Positions 32,760 to 41,126 of a stretch of DNA of 64,000 bases are shown here, piece by piece; position 1 is the first letter of the stretch; every line of letters begins with the position of its first letter. A model generated the notes under the pieces. The model was not told the origin of the DNA, made no database searches, and worked only from the letters and a program-made list of their open reading frames with translations. This DNA comes from an uncultured Lachnospiraceae bacterium (GTDB lineage Bacteria > Bacillota > Clostridia > Lachnospirales > Lachnospiraceae). The stretch lies in assembly GCA_950097145.1 (NCBI GenBank), contig CATNCF010000001.1:1-64000 (forward strand). Reading direction: 5' to 3'. Both the position numbers and the translations under genes were made by a program.

Positions 32760-33376
32760 ATCTTTTCTCCGCAATTTGGGCAGGTAACGAATTTTCTTAC
32801 TTCGGTGGTTTCCTCACTGCCTCCTTCTGAATCCTGCTGTGACGGAACCGCCGATTGTGGCACCAGCTCCTGTCCTGATTCAATTTTCTGTATCTGCTGC
32901 TCTTTCCTTTCAGCATTTTCCTTGATACTCTGAATTTCTTCATCATCAAGTGTTCCATACTCGGAGAGCTTATCTGTAATATCCTCAGCCTCGGAGACCA
33001 TCTGCTTTAAGATTTCTTCATCAAAGCCAGGGATATCCAAATCTCCCTGCAGGTCCTCCAAAAAGCTGTTCAGTGTTTCCAAGTTCTCAATACCCAAGCT
33101 GAAAATCTTATTGTCGGCAATCATCAGCTTCTTTTTCTGATTTTCAGTGAGATTATCATACCGATATACATCTGCTGTTTCTTTCCCCATAGCAATGAGT
33201 GTATCGTACAGACCATTTCCCGCCAGAATGATGTTGTTCTCGTCAACAACGATAGGTCGGATCTGCCCGAACATCTTTACGCTGCGCTGAAACTCCTTCA
33301 ACTGTTGTTCGGTATGGATTCTGACATTCTTTTCCGGCTTAACAAGGTCAGCCAGTTTCATTTTGGTTATTTCCAT
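32750..33376 (-). CDS. ParB-like protein with C-terminal zinc ribbon
   Basis: A 208-residue protein starting MEITKMKLADLVKPEKNVR with AGGAGG upstream. The ParB-N fold is visible in FGQIRPIVVDENNIILAGNG. A long acidic coiled linker leads to a terminal CPNCGEKIW half zinc ribbon. It pairs with the second PAPS-reductase-like gene upstream, separated by a terminator-like hairpin. Some phage ParB-N proteins act in DNA modification or as nucleases; which applies here is unknown. Confidence 0.78.
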   Translation of the reverse strand: MEITKMKLADLVKPEKNVRIHTEQQLKEFQRSVKMFGQIRPIVVDENNIILAGNGLYDTLIAMGKETADVYRYDNLTENQKKKLMIADNKIFSLGIENLETLNSFLEDLQGDLDIPGFDEEILKQMVSEAEDITDKLSEYGTLDDEEIQSIKENAERKEQQIQKIESGQELVPQSAVPSQQDSEGGSEETTEVRKFVTCPNCGEKIWL

Positions 33377-33444
33377 GTTCGTGTCCTCCTGTAATTTATT
33401 GGAGGAACGATTGATGTATGATATATGCGCTATCTGCAAATAGC

Positions 33445-33483
33445 AAAAAGACAGCCTGCGAACAACCGCCCGCAAATGCTGTC
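33445..33483 (-). terminator. terminator between the two PAPS-reductase/ParB groups
   Basis: On the minus strand GACAGC ... GCTGTC with an inner TGCG/CGCA pairing, followed by TTTTT. A second small hairpin GCTAT/ATAGC (33429-33444) follows. It divides the cassette into symporter plus PAPS-reductase 2, and ParB 2 plus IbrA/IbrB. Confidence 0.65.
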
Positions 33484-33497
33484 AAATGTCAGCGTAT

Positions 33498-34283
33498 TTA
33501 TTTAAGGCTTTTCAGAAAATCCTTTGCACTCTGGATATGCTCTGCAGCCCCGGTTACAATAGAGCTGTCAATCTCATAGATTTCTGCCCAGGCATTTTCC
33601 ACACTCCCGGTCCACTGCCTTGCCGGCCAAGGATGTGTGCCACAAAGATATCCGTTTTTCCAGTCATAAATCGGCGGCATTTCCAAATTGTAATAATGTA
33701 TATATGCCAACACCTGCTCATGCGTCCAGTCAGACATGGGGCTGTATCTTGTTACCCCCTGCCCGTTGGTATAAATGTTATCTCCCTTTCCAACATAATT
33801 CCCATCAGCTCTCCGCCTTCCAAGCAGCAGCATATCCAATTCCTGCTCCTTATAATATTTTGCCTGGCCTCTATGCTGGACAATCTGAAACCACCTTGCC
33901 GCAAATTTGCTGTCCTGTGGAAAAAGCATCTGCAGATGGTTTGCCAGCCATTTTATATCCTGACCTGTGTTAATTATGGACAATTCCGGAGGCTTATGCC
34001 CCTCTACCCATTCTGTAAATGCTTTATACTCCAAATTACTGATTACGAGGACACAGGGGGTTATCCCTGCCCGCCGGCAAATTTCACCAAGTACCAGGGA
34101 ATCCTTTCCACCGCTCCATGCATAGGCAGCTTTCTTCCCTTTGGTTTTCTTCTTAATCTCCTTTACTGTCTTTTCGACCAGCTGATCCAGTTCTTTTTTT
34201 GTTACCAGCTGCTCTATTTTTCCAAATGTATCTATCCAATCAGAGTTTTTTATCCTCTGCTTTCTGCCAAGTACATCACCCAT
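33498..34283 (-). CDS. second PAPS-reductase-like PP-loop protein
   Basis: A 261-residue PP-loop protein: AWSGGKDSLVL near residue 58, LSIINTGQDIKWL, MLLLGRRRADGN, and YSPMSDWTHEQVLAYI. It is shorter than the IbrA-like paralogue and only distantly similar. The start overlaps the symporter stop by eight bases, so it is translationally coupled to a transporter. This suggests that the transported compound may be its substrate or cofactor source; inference only. Confidence 0.82.
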   Translation of the reverse strand: MGDVLGRKQRIKNSDWIDTFGKIEQLVTKKELDQLVEKTVKEIKKKTKGKKAAYAWSGGKDSLVLGEICRRAGITPCVLVISNLEYKAFTEWVEGHKPPELSIINTGQDIKWLANHLQMLFPQDSKFAARWFQIVQHRGQAKYYKEQELDMLLLGRRRADGNYVGKGDNIYTNGQGVTRYSPMSDWTHEQVLAYIHYYNLEMPPIYDWKNGYLCGTHPWPARQWTGSVENAWAEIYEIDSSIVTGAAEHIQSAKDFLKSLK

Positions 34284-35661
34284 TCCGCACACCTCGCTTT
34301 CCGCTTATTGCCAAGGCAACCGCCCCAGAAAGAATAACCGTCAAAAGACTGCCGACAGTCTTATAAGCCGCAATTCCCTGTATATTCCCATATCCAAATA
34401 TCGGCAAACCGATAATCAGAGCCGAGATAATTCCTGCAACTACTCCCTGTGGTGTCAGTTTTATTCCTTTAAGGGTAAATACCGTTGGAAGCAACGTAGC
34501 AGCTCTTAGCGTTCCATACATTAGGAACAGGTGTGTTACCGTCAATCCTGGTATGTTGGCTACGGCAATTCCGACAGCCAACAGTAAAATCATAGCGAAC
34601 TTTGTTTTTCCAAGTGTCTTTTTCTCAAAAATGTCTGTTGTGAGGGATGATACTGCGCACAGATTGCTATCTATCGTAGACAGCAAACCCGATACAATCA
34701 TAAACAAGAATGGGATAATCGCCCATGCCGGGAATAGTGTGCTTATCAGTTCAAAATTGATGATTCCGGTATCCACTGCGACATATCCCATGCCAGAACC
34801 GATAAACCCAAGCACACCCATTGACAAAGGCACAATCCCAAACAGTAGAGCTCCCACAAGAAAAGCTCTGCCTATTCTGTCTTTCCTAACACAGAATGCC
34901 CTTTGCCAAAAGCACTGGTCTCCAAACGGTCCTGAGATAAGCCCTATCGTTGTTGGAAGTCCAAACCCTAAAAAGATTTCCCATCCTCTCTTGGAGAACA
35001 GTGATCCGGCATCTCCTGCGGCTCCTCCTAAACCCGTAACCAGCGTTTCCATGCCTCCGCCATTCTTTACACCAAAAGCAACAAAACCAATGCTGGCGGC
35101 TAACATAAAAACCATCTGAACCGCATCCGTCAGTATTGAAGCTTTAATTCCTGAGAACTGCGAATACGAAAAGGCAATTACCGCCATAATAACCGTCATG
35201 GCCGCAAAAGGTATTCCAGTAAGCATACTTAATATCTTGCTGCCTGCCAACAGCTGCACTCCCGTCGATAATGCCGACAATGCGCCGAGCTGGAACAGAT
35301 ATATATTTTTCACAGCTTTGGAATGATATTTCCCATACATATAGCCGGACAATGTAATTCCCTCCGGCATTTCTTCCCTAATCCTCTTTGCAAAGGGAAT
35401 GAACAGTATCAGACACAGCACGTTCGGAACCAGAAACCAAAAGAGCCCTGCAAAGCCCTTTGTGTAAGCATTCTCGGTTGATGTGAATAGAGCCGGTGCC
35501 CATATCCATGTAGCAGCTATGCTCAAAGCCGACACCATCCAGCCAGTTTTCCTATTTCCGACACAGAACTGTTCAATATTGTTCTCTTTTTTTGTCATAA
35601 GTACCGTAACCCCAAGCATCATTGCAGCATAGGTCAACAGTACAATCAAAGTATAATCCAT
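34276..35661 (-). CDS. sodium:solute symporter (SSS family)
   Basis: A 461-residue membrane protein with about 12-13 hydrophobic helices. FCVGNRKTGWMVSALSIAATW near the N-terminus is the typical SSS start, and helix 8-9 has LLSTIDSNLCAVSSL, matching the SSS sodium-binding region. SSS proteins import sugars, amino acids, vitamins or anions with sodium. A full-length transporter coupled to PAPS-reductase genes inside a phage is unusual. GGAGGAAAAGC precedes ATG 35661. Confidence 0.88.
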   Translation of the reverse strand: MDYTLIVLLTYAAMMLGVTVLMTKKENNIEQFCVGNRKTGWMVSALSIAATWIWAPALFTSTENAYTKGFAGLFWFLVPNVLCLILFIPFAKRIREEMPEGITLSGYMYGKYHSKAVKNIYLFQLGALSALSTGVQLLAGSKILSMLTGIPFAAMTVIMAVIAFSYSQFSGIKASILTDAVQMVFMLAASIGFVAFGVKNGGGMETLVTGLGGAAGDAGSLFSKRGWEIFLGFGLPTTIGLISGPFGDQCFWQRAFCVRKDRIGRAFLVGALLFGIVPLSMGVLGFIGSGMGYVAVDTGIINFELISTLFPAWAIIPFLFMIVSGLLSTIDSNLCAVSSLTTDIFEKKTLGKTKFAMILLLAVGIAVANIPGLTVTHLFLMYGTLRAATLLPTVFTLKGIKLTPQGVVAGIISALIIGLPIFGYGNIQGIAAYKTVGSLLTVILSGAVALAISGKRGVRNG

Positions 35662-35741
35662 GCTTTTCCTCCATCTTTTATTTTGGAGGAGCTTCATGCT
35701 TCCCTGCGTCTGATTCTCTCCTTTCCCGGAAAAACTGCACG

Positions 35742-35772
35742 AAAAAAGGAAGTCCAATAGCCTCAGACTTCC
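35742..35772 (-). terminator. terminator downstream of the ArpU-like gene
   Basis: On the minus strand GGAAGTC, 11-base loop, GACTTCC, then TTTTTT. It ends the early/middle transcript after the ArpU-like gene and before the symporter. The 80 bases between the ArpU stop and this hairpin are AT-rich and may hold a late promoter, but no consensus -35/-10 pair is clear. Confidence 0.8.
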
Positions 35773-35858
35773 TCCGATGTTCGATTCAGAATTTTACGAG
35801 TACAATTTTCCCACTTTTATATTGAAAAATCAAGGAAGAATTTTTGCAGACGGTGGAT

Positions 35859-36449
35859 TTAATGAACTTTCAATCCATCCACCCCAAAAATAAGAGCCGA
35901 TAATCTTTCTGTCGCAACTTTGATGTCCTCATATACATTTCTAGTAGATATGTTCTGCTTATCTGCAATCTCCTTTGCTGATAAAGTAGTATCTGCCATA
36001 TACATATCCCATACAACCTCATACCGCCTCATTTCAATTTCCCGGTTTGGGGCATTGCCGCAATACGCCTCATACAACCCAAACATTGTTTCTATATGAG
36101 AAACAATAACTGCGGTTCTGGTGGCGCTCCGCTTTATGCTTTCAATAATAACCTCATTATCATACATTGACATCATTGATTCCAGAACATCTATTGCAGA
36201 TTCCTCCATCTGAGTTCTTCCAAACACTGAATTTTCTGCATGTTCTTTCAGCATATGATAATTGCGAAGCAGTAGCTTGGTATTCCTCAGCCTCCGATCT
36301 GCTCTCTTCCCCTGCTCTTTTTTCCGTTCCTGCTCGAACATTTTCAGAGCCTCTTTCGCTCCAATAGTAGCCGCATTCTCATAAATCTCCTTTAGTTGTT
36401 CATGTGTCAGAACCACTAAAGTCTTATTGTCTGTTGTCTGGCTATCCAT
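35859..36449 (-). CDS. ArpU-like late transcription regulator
   Basis: A 196-residue protein with a long N-terminal helical region and a C-terminal helix-turn-helix (TLSAKEIADKQNISTRNVYEDI) of the sigma-like ArpU/DUF1492 type. In Firmicute phages such proteins sit between early and late genes and switch on packaging and structural genes. It is last before a terminator and the late region. AAGGAGG precedes ATG. Confidence 0.8.
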   Translation of the reverse strand: MDSQTTDNKTLVVLTHEQLKEIYENAATIGAKEALKMFEQERKKEQGKRADRRLRNTKLLLRNYHMLKEHAENSVFGRTQMEESAIDVLESMMSMYDNEVIIESIKRSATRTAVIVSHIETMFGLYEAYCGNAPNREIEMRRYEVVWDMYMADTTLSAKEIADKQNISTRNVYEDIKVATERLSALIFGVDGLKVH

Positions 36450-36517
36450 GCTTCCGCACCTCCTTGAAATTTATTTCTAATTCATATCGAATTATGATAT
36501 AATGTAACTGTCTGTTG

Positions 36518-36545
36518 GGAGGGTTGCGAAAGCACTCTCCTTTTT
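36518..36545. other. hairpin with T-run on plus strand
   Basis: GGAGGGTTGC and GCACTCTCC form an imperfect stem (36518-36540), followed on the plus strand by TTTTT. A TATAAT lies 25 bases upstream on the plus strand. On the minus strand it is just an intergenic hairpin downstream of the gene at 36551. It could be an attenuator or the end of a very short RNA. Confidence 0.4.
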
Positions 36546-36550
36546 CCCTT

Positions 36551-36754
36551 TCATTCTGAAACCGTCTGCAGATATTCATCCATCGTCATTTGACCAGGGA
36601 TATTGTAGTAGGGGGTATCAGTTGTCTCTGAAATACTGTCTTTGCGACTGCTTCGCAGGCTGGTACCGAACATCTTTCGGTAGCAGACAGGTCCATACCC
36701 CGCCTCTCTGCTTGCTATGCTTTTCAGTTTTCTTCCGCAGTTTAAACAAATCAT
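36551..36754 (-). CDS. DUF6011-like zinc-finger protein
   Basis: A 67-residue protein with ICLNCGRKLKSIASREAGYG and GPVCYRK, the Cys-x2-Cys/Cys pattern of the DUF6011 treble-clef-like finger common in Firmicute phages. ATG 36754 is preferred, with GGAGG upstream and a four-base overlap with the previous gene. Function unknown; probably nucleic-acid binding. Confidence 0.72.
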   Translation of the reverse strand: MICLNCGRKLKSIASREAGYGPVCYRKMFGTSLRSSRKDSISETTDTPYYNIPGQMTMDEYLQTVSE

Positions 36755-37401
36755 ACACACCACCCCTCCGGTTTTTCACATCTTTCAAATGCAATCACCC
36801 ACACCCAAGGATTGGCATCCCATCTATACAAAGTGAGCTGCTGAGTATTTATTGTGGAATCCCATAAGTCAACAAACAAACTTTTTGCCTGCATATATGC
36901 ATTTTCTGGATCATTAAATGCTTCTGGTCTGAGTACCACTCCTTCCGTCAAGAAATCATCCAATGTCATATTTTTTAGACGCTCTACCTGGACATCCGTC
37001 ACCCTTAGGAAGATTCTAGCAGCTTCTTTCGGCATATGTATTGATGGATGCCATTTCATCATTTTATCTGAACATCTTCCTGGCTGCGGAAATGGTGATG
37101 TCCATGCTTTATATACATATCCGTCTGTCCATTCACTCCATGTCTCTCTTACCCATAAAATATCTCCAACCAATGCTGGCGGTTTCACATAAAGTACATG
37201 ACCGCCGCACTCATGACTACCAAATCCAAATTTTCCAATATCCTTTTTATCGCCATCCACACAATAACCCAACTTGTATTTCATATCCTTTTTAGGCTGT
37301 GGCTTTACTATCCGTCTTGTGTTGAGCTTTCTGTATTCCAAAATGCCTTCTACCATTTCTGTATTAAACAAAATAGGTCTTATCACTTTACATTCCCCCA
37401 T
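36751..37401 (-). CDS. ASCH-like domain phage protein
   Basis: A 216-residue protein with PILFNTEMVEGILEYRKLNTRR near the N-terminus and DILWVRETWSEW near residue 80, features of the phage ASCH/PUA-like family, which is predicted to bind RNA or modified bases. C-terminal WDANPWVWVIAFERC fits the family end. It lies in the block of early nucleic-acid genes. Confidence 0.75.
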   Translation of the reverse strand: MGECKVIRPILFNTEMVEGILEYRKLNTRRIVKPQPKKDMKYKLGYCVDGDKKDIGKFGFGSHECGGHVLYVKPPALVGDILWVRETWSEWTDGYVYKAWTSPFPQPGRCSDKMMKWHPSIHMPKEAARIFLRVTDVQVERLKNMTLDDFLTEGVVLRPEAFNDPENAYMQAKSLFVDLWDSTINTQQLTLYRWDANPWVWVIAFERCEKPEGWCV

Positions 37402-37404
37402 TCT

Positions 37405-37962
37405 TTAATGCCCACTTCTCAGCATACAAAACAACAGCTCTGTCATTGGTCTTTTTCTTAGTCCCGGTACACATTGTTGTATAACTGCCAGCTTCCACCT
37501 CCCACTCTCGCAATCAACCTCTGATGGATTTTCAAATTCATCTGTTAATTCAGACATAAAAGGTATTGCTACCATTATTCCAAAATGCGAAGACGATTCT
37601 GGTGCTACTTCATGTAAATGTCTTGCAAATGTTCCATCTCGAAAATCCTGCAACAAATCTTTGTAACATTCCATCGTTGTCACTATGTAATTCTTCTCTC
37701 CAAGAAAATTTAATCCGTTTCCACTGTAAACATCCTGTTTGCAGCTCTTGATTTCATAGCAGACAAATATACCTTTTTCTATATCTGACACAGAACATTG
37801 TCCGGCAGGAACGAATTGCATATAGTCAACCCTCTTAGGTTTTCCTTTGGCCGCCCATGGATCTATGCTGACTTCCTTCGCCCAATATTTTCCCATGCCT
37901 CCAAACCTATCTGAAACGAGCAAGTTCCCAAGGAACTCCGTTGTCTTTTTTCTATCCATCAC
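37405..37962 (-). CDS. putative PD-(D/E)xK-type nuclease
   Basis: A 185-residue protein with VDYMQFVP near residue 46 and CYEIKSCKQDV near residue 70, i.e. an Asp followed by Glu-x-Lys as in restriction-endonuclease-like folds. It may be a DNA nuclease in recombination or host takeover. The motif is visible; the family is not certain. Overlaps the upstream gene by four bases. Confidence 0.6.
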   Translation of the reverse strand: MMDRKKTTEFLGNLLVSDRFGGMGKYWAKEVSIDPWAAKGKPKRVDYMQFVPAGQCSVSDIEKGIFVCYEIKSCKQDVYSGNGLNFLGEKNYIVTTMECYKDLLQDFRDGTFARHLHEVAPESSSHFGIMVAIPFMSELTDEFENPSEVDCESGRWKLAVIQQCVPGLRKRPMTELLFCMLRSGH

Positions 37963-38264
37963 AACCCCCTCTCTTTCAGCTTCCGGCTTATAATCGGTAT
38001 CAGCATTTTTGCCGACATTTTCATGTGAATTGCCGTCGGTGCCTCCACAATCTTAACCAGCATATCCATATATACCTGCTCTGCAGATAACCCCTCTGCG
38101 TAGCCTTCCGCCTGCTTTTTTGTCTTCTGCACAATAGGAATCTCATTACACATTTCTGCAATTTCATGTATCAGCTCTACGCTTCTGCTTGTGAACTCTA
38201 TGCCATTATCCTCTTGTGTCACAGGCTCTTCTAAAAGTTCACAAATCAAATCATTAATCTCCAC
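37959..38264 (-). CDS. hypothetical early protein
   Basis: A 101-residue helical protein (DLICELLEEPVTQEDN, EGLSAEQVYMDMLVKIVEAP). No recognised domain. Part of the overlapping early gene string; codon use and ribosome site look normal. Confidence 0.6.
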   Translation of the reverse strand: MEINDLICELLEEPVTQEDNGIEFTSRSVELIHEIAEMCNEIPIVQKTKKQAEGYAEGLSAEQVYMDMLVKIVEAPTAIHMKMSAKMLIPIISRKLKERGL

Positions 38265-38269
38265 ACAGA

Positions 38270-38779
38270 CTACCTCCTGTCCACGATTCCATAACTTCTA
38301 TCATCTGTTATTCTTGCATTTTCCGGATAACGAGAGGCGGCTGTTATAATTTTTGCTATCCCTCTCATTGGATCTCTGAAATCAATAATTGCTTTGTCTG
38401 CTCTCAGTCCCAAATAATTTATATCATCTTTGCAGTCCACAAATTTGAATATTAGATTTTTTGTTTCAAATCCACCATCAGTTACTTTCACTATTCTTCC
38501 TTGATACTCTCCCATAAAATAGTCTTTGGCGTTAAGAATTCGTGTCTGAATATCTGATAAATAGCAGATACAGAATTTATCCGGTGTCCGTTTTATTTCA
38601 GAAAATTCGACGCTGCCTCCTCGCATCCTAATAAGTCCAAAAAAACGATACGTTACCGTATGTGTGACGTTATCAATGATATACTCCTTATCATTAATCC
38701 TCACTATCGTATGTTCCTTCATATCTTTTTCCGGATCCCTTCCAAATTCTCTTTCATAGTCTTTAATGCTTATTATCAT
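38270..38779 (-). CDS. hypothetical early protein
   Basis: A 169-residue protein with a mixed strand/helix pattern (YIIDNVTHTVTYRFFGLIRM, CICYLSDIQTRIL). No family recognised. Its ATG overlaps the stop of the small zinc protein upstream. Likely middle or early function. Confidence 0.6.
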   Translation of the reverse strand: MIISIKDYEREFGRDPEKDMKEHTIVRINDKEYIIDNVTHTVTYRFFGLIRMRGGSVEFSEIKRTPDKFCICYLSDIQTRILNAKDYFMGEYQGRIVKVTDGGFETKNLIFKFVDCKDDINYLGLRADKAIIDFRDPMRGIAKIITAASRYPENARITDDRSYGIVDRR

Positions 38780-38958
38780 GTTTGCACCTCCTCGTTTTTT
38801 GTATGTTTATATCCTTCATATTCACCGGTCTCGAAGTCCTCACACTTTCCATCATTTGAAATATTTAATGTATTTTCTTCAAAAAACTTCATACAGTTAT
38901 CTTCAAAATAATGTTTACAATCTGTATTTAAACAAAATATCCCAGGAACTTTATTCAT
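38776..38958 (-). CDS. small cysteine-rich protein
   Basis: A 60-residue protein from ATG 38958, with GAAGGAGGCAGG upstream; a longer frame to 39180 is only the shadow of the neighbour. It has four cysteines (FCLNTDCKHY, DNCMK, GKCED) that could bind a metal. Function unknown. Overlaps the upstream stop by eight bases. Confidence 0.62.
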   Translation of the reverse strand: MNKVPGIFCLNTDCKHYFEDNCMKFFEENTLNISNDGKCEDFETGEYEGYKHTKNEEVQT

Positions 38959-39376
38959 TTTTTCCTGCCTCCTTCTTTTTTCCTGTACTTCGCTTAATCG
39001 CCAAAGCCGTAGCCTCTTCACCAACATCACTAGAGCTTTCTTTTTGCCATAATTTCTTTCTGCATTTTTCCAATGCCGCATCGTAATCATATTCAATCTG
39101 TTCTGACAGCCTATCTGCCATTTTGATGAATTTATCTCTGTAGTAAGCTTCCCATTGAATGTCACTCCTGACTTCATCAAGCATTTTCACATAATCACGC
39201 AGCATACAGATAATCAGAACAATATCACCATAGGAACAGCTGACAACATAATCACACATGAGCTTCAAATTGATAGCTTTTTCGATCATCACCTGCTTTT
39301 CCTCTTCTTTGGATAATTCCTTTTCTACCTCCTGGAGAAACTGGAAGAAAAACCATAATTGATTTTGTTTATCCAT
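38951..39376 (-). CDS. hypothetical helical protein
   Basis: A 141-residue, charged helical protein (FLQEVEKELSKEEEKQVMIEKAI) ending in a basic tail (KRSTGKKKEAGKNE). No family recognised. A run of nine G (39386-39394, minus strand) lies ten bases before the start and serves as or replaces the ribosome site; such runs can slip. Confidence 0.6.
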   Translation of the reverse strand: MDKQNQLWFFFQFLQEVEKELSKEEEKQVMIEKAINLKLMCDYVVSCSYGDIVLIICMLRDYVKMLDEVRSDIQWEAYYRDKFIKMADRLSEQIEYDYDAALEKCRKKLWQKESSSDVGEEATALAIKRSTGKKKEAGKNE

Positions 39377-39399
39377 TACAATTCACCCCCCCCCTCACT

Positions 39400-39993
39400 T
39401 CACTTTCTGTTTTTCGCCCTAGAAGTAGCTGCTTTCAGTTCTGCAATGCAAATAGCTGTTTCCTTAAACTCTCCGCTGTACTCACAAAGACCTGTATGAT
39501 TTAATACTGCATGTGTCCCCCGCTTGATAAGTAACAAATTATCTATATCTGTATTGGATTTATCATTATCACGAAAAATAATGATGTAGCCTTTTGGTAT
39601 TTTCCCGTTTACAGATTCCCACACAACCCTGTGTTTTAATTTTCATTTGTTTGGATCTGCCACTTTAACTTCAATGTATCCATCAGCATTTACACGTTCA
39701 CTGCCTACCGGTCTATAATTTGCTGGTATATGCCCCTTTTTAAACCATGTTCTTTCACATCCGTCAGCGCAGATACCTTTCTTTCCCTTATTGGGCGGCT
39801 CCTGTCCCTTTTGAAACCGCCCTGTCCTTCCTGTGCTTAAATGATGATTTCCTATATAGGCATTGACCTGTCCAAGAGAAATCTCCCACCCAAATTTCTC
39901 CGTAAATGCTTTTTGGATTTCTTTATAACTGTGCCCTGGAACATATTCCTTCATAAATTTTTGTTCTTCTACTGTATATTGATGTCCATACAT
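39400..39993 (-). pseudogene. HNH endonuclease interrupted by in-frame TGA
   Basis: One open frame split by a single TGA at 39643-39645. The first 116 residues (from MYGHQYTVEEQKF) are the N-terminal HTH-like and linker region of phage HNH proteins (YIGNHHLSTGRTGRFQKGQEP, KKGHIPANYRPVGSERV). After the TGA the same frame continues KLKHRVVWESVNG, the HNH core, to KNRK. Homologues usually have Trp at that spot (NK-W-K), so TGG to TGA is likely. It would be inactive unless read through. I start it at ATG 39993 with GGAGG upstream. Confidence 0.75.
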
Positions 39994-40070
39994 CAGCCCC
40001 AATCCTCCAATTTCTTAATTCTTTTCTGCAAATTCCGTACAGTTTCACGCAGCGCCTCATTTTCCTCCAT
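39993..40070 (-). CDS. possible 25-residue leader peptide
   Basis: A tiny frame, MEENEALRETVRNLQKRIKK and a short end, whose stop overlaps the HNH start (TGATG). It looks like a coiled-coil heptad and provides the HNH ribosome site, so it may be a coupling leader. Too short to be sure. Confidence 0.35.
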   Translation of the reverse strand: MEENEALRETVRNLQKRIKKLEDWG

Positions 40071-40073
40071 CAG

Positions 40074-40319
40074 TCATTTATCTGTGACACCAATCAAAGG
40101 AAGTTCCACCTTATCACCTTCCCCATATTCATCAAGGTATTTCTTTGCCTGCAATGCAAGAGCCCCATTATCAATTACCGTTTTGGCAATCTTCTGTAAA
40201 GCGTCACTACGTTTAATTTCTTTGTCCAGCTCATCTGCAGATAAATCCTCATTTGTGAGCCGATCCATCTCTTGGAACAGATACTCATTCAAATCATTTA
40301 GTGTAGTCCTGGTTCCCAT
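40074..40319 (-). CDS. hypothetical early protein
   Basis: An 81-residue helical, acidic protein starting MGTRTTLNDLNEYLFQEMDR with GGAGGTAAGAACG upstream. It resembles small phage proteins with the pattern IAKTVIDNGALALQAKKY, which are common beside replication genes but have no known role. Confidence 0.65.
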   Translation of the reverse strand: MGTRTTLNDLNEYLFQEMDRLTNEDLSADELDKEIKRSDALQKIAKTVIDNGALALQAKKYLDEYGEGDKVELPLIGVTDK

Positions 40320-40659
40320 CGTTCTTACCTCCATCTCTAATCAATTTTATATGTTTTCTGTTTCTGGCAGCTCCATAGTCTGATAGGGCAAACTTATCGC
40401 AATAATCTTTTAACATTCTTCGATGCCTACAATCTCCGGTGAACTCATAGCATTCATCGCAGTTGAAACAAGGCTCAATCACTTCATTCGGCCGCACCTT
40501 ATCCCATACTTCCTCCTGATTATTTACGCAATACTGACATACACAATTCACACATTGTATTACCGGATTATCAACTATGTACATAAGCTGCCCATGAATA
40601 TTTTTTGATTTTTCTATTGTCTGTTCTTCCAACTTCTCAATGAAATCAAATAAATTCAT
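40294..40659 (-). CDS. cysteine-rich phage protein
   Basis: A 121-residue protein with IQCVNCVCQYCVNNQEE and PCFNCDECYEFTGDCRHR: about nine cysteines in two clusters that suggest metal sites. ATG 40659 is preferred (AAAGGGCAG upstream); a TTG twelve bases earlier is possible. Function unknown, perhaps DNA binding. Confidence 0.65.
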   Translation of the reverse strand: MNLFDFIEKLEEQTIEKSKNIHGQLMYIVDNPVIQCVNCVCQYCVNNQEEVWDKVRPNEVIEPCFNCDECYEFTGDCRHRRMLKDYCDKFALSDYGAARNRKHIKLIRDGGKNDGNQDYTK

Positions 40660-40683
40660 CTGCCCTTTCAAAGCAACCAACTC

Positions 40684-40899
40684 CTAATTGTGTGTAGCAT
40701 TAAAGTTTTCCATCGCCCATTTATTTCCTGTCGCTGCTACAGCAATCCTTGCGCGCTCCTGTGGCGATAAAACCCCTTGCGGAAGACTGTCCAGCGCCTC
40801 CTTTGTACCGCATTCATCACAAATCATTGTTTTATTATCGATTCTTGATAATGCCAGAAGCCTTTCAAAACTCCTGCCGCATTTAGGACATATTTTCAT
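40684..40899 (-). CDS. zinc-ribbon protein
   Basis: A 71-residue protein with KICPKCGRSFERL and MICDECGTKEAL: two CxxC pairs forming a zinc ribbon. It ends GNKWAMENFNATHN. Common small phage protein, role unknown. Overlaps the upstream zinc-ribbon gene by 17 bases. Confidence 0.68.
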   Translation of the reverse strand: MKICPKCGRSFERLLALSRIDNKTMICDECGTKEALDSLPQGVLSPQERARIAVAATGNKWAMENFNATHN

Positions 40900-41119
40900 T
40901 TTCACTCTCACCATCACTTTCTTTTACTTTCCATCCGAAAATGCCTCGTTTGGCAATTACTTTCTCGCACTTTTTGGTAAGTGTAACCTCTCCCTGTCCA
41001 AGCATTTGCAGAAGAGCTGGCGTCGTTGTACCTATCTCTGTTCCGCATTTTCTGCAAATGAGAGGAATTCCATTGGGGTATATTCCCCCACATTCCTTGC
41101 ATCTGCAAACTTTTTCCAA
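40883..41119 (-). CDS. zinc-ribbon protein with unusual start
   Basis: About 78 residues with CRCKECGGIYPNGIPLICRKC, a double CxxC ribbon, then a basic segment. The only start in frame is TTG at 41119, right after an in-frame stop, while an ATG (41125-41127) lies in another frame. Either TTG is used or the start region contains an error. Function unknown. Confidence 0.55.
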   Translation of the reverse strand: MEKVCRCKECGGIYPNGIPLICRKCGTEIGTTTPALLQMLGQGEVTLTKKCEKVIAKRGIFGWKVKESDGESENENMS

Positions 41120-41126
41120 TTACCCA

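Noticed and set aside
33486-34337. 283-codon plus-strand open frame
   Set aside because: Antisense to the second PAPS-reductase-like gene, which has a clear PP-loop; no ribosome site.
39400-40002. Two separate small genes
   Set aside because: Both pieces are in the same frame and together make one HNH protein; a single TGA splits them.
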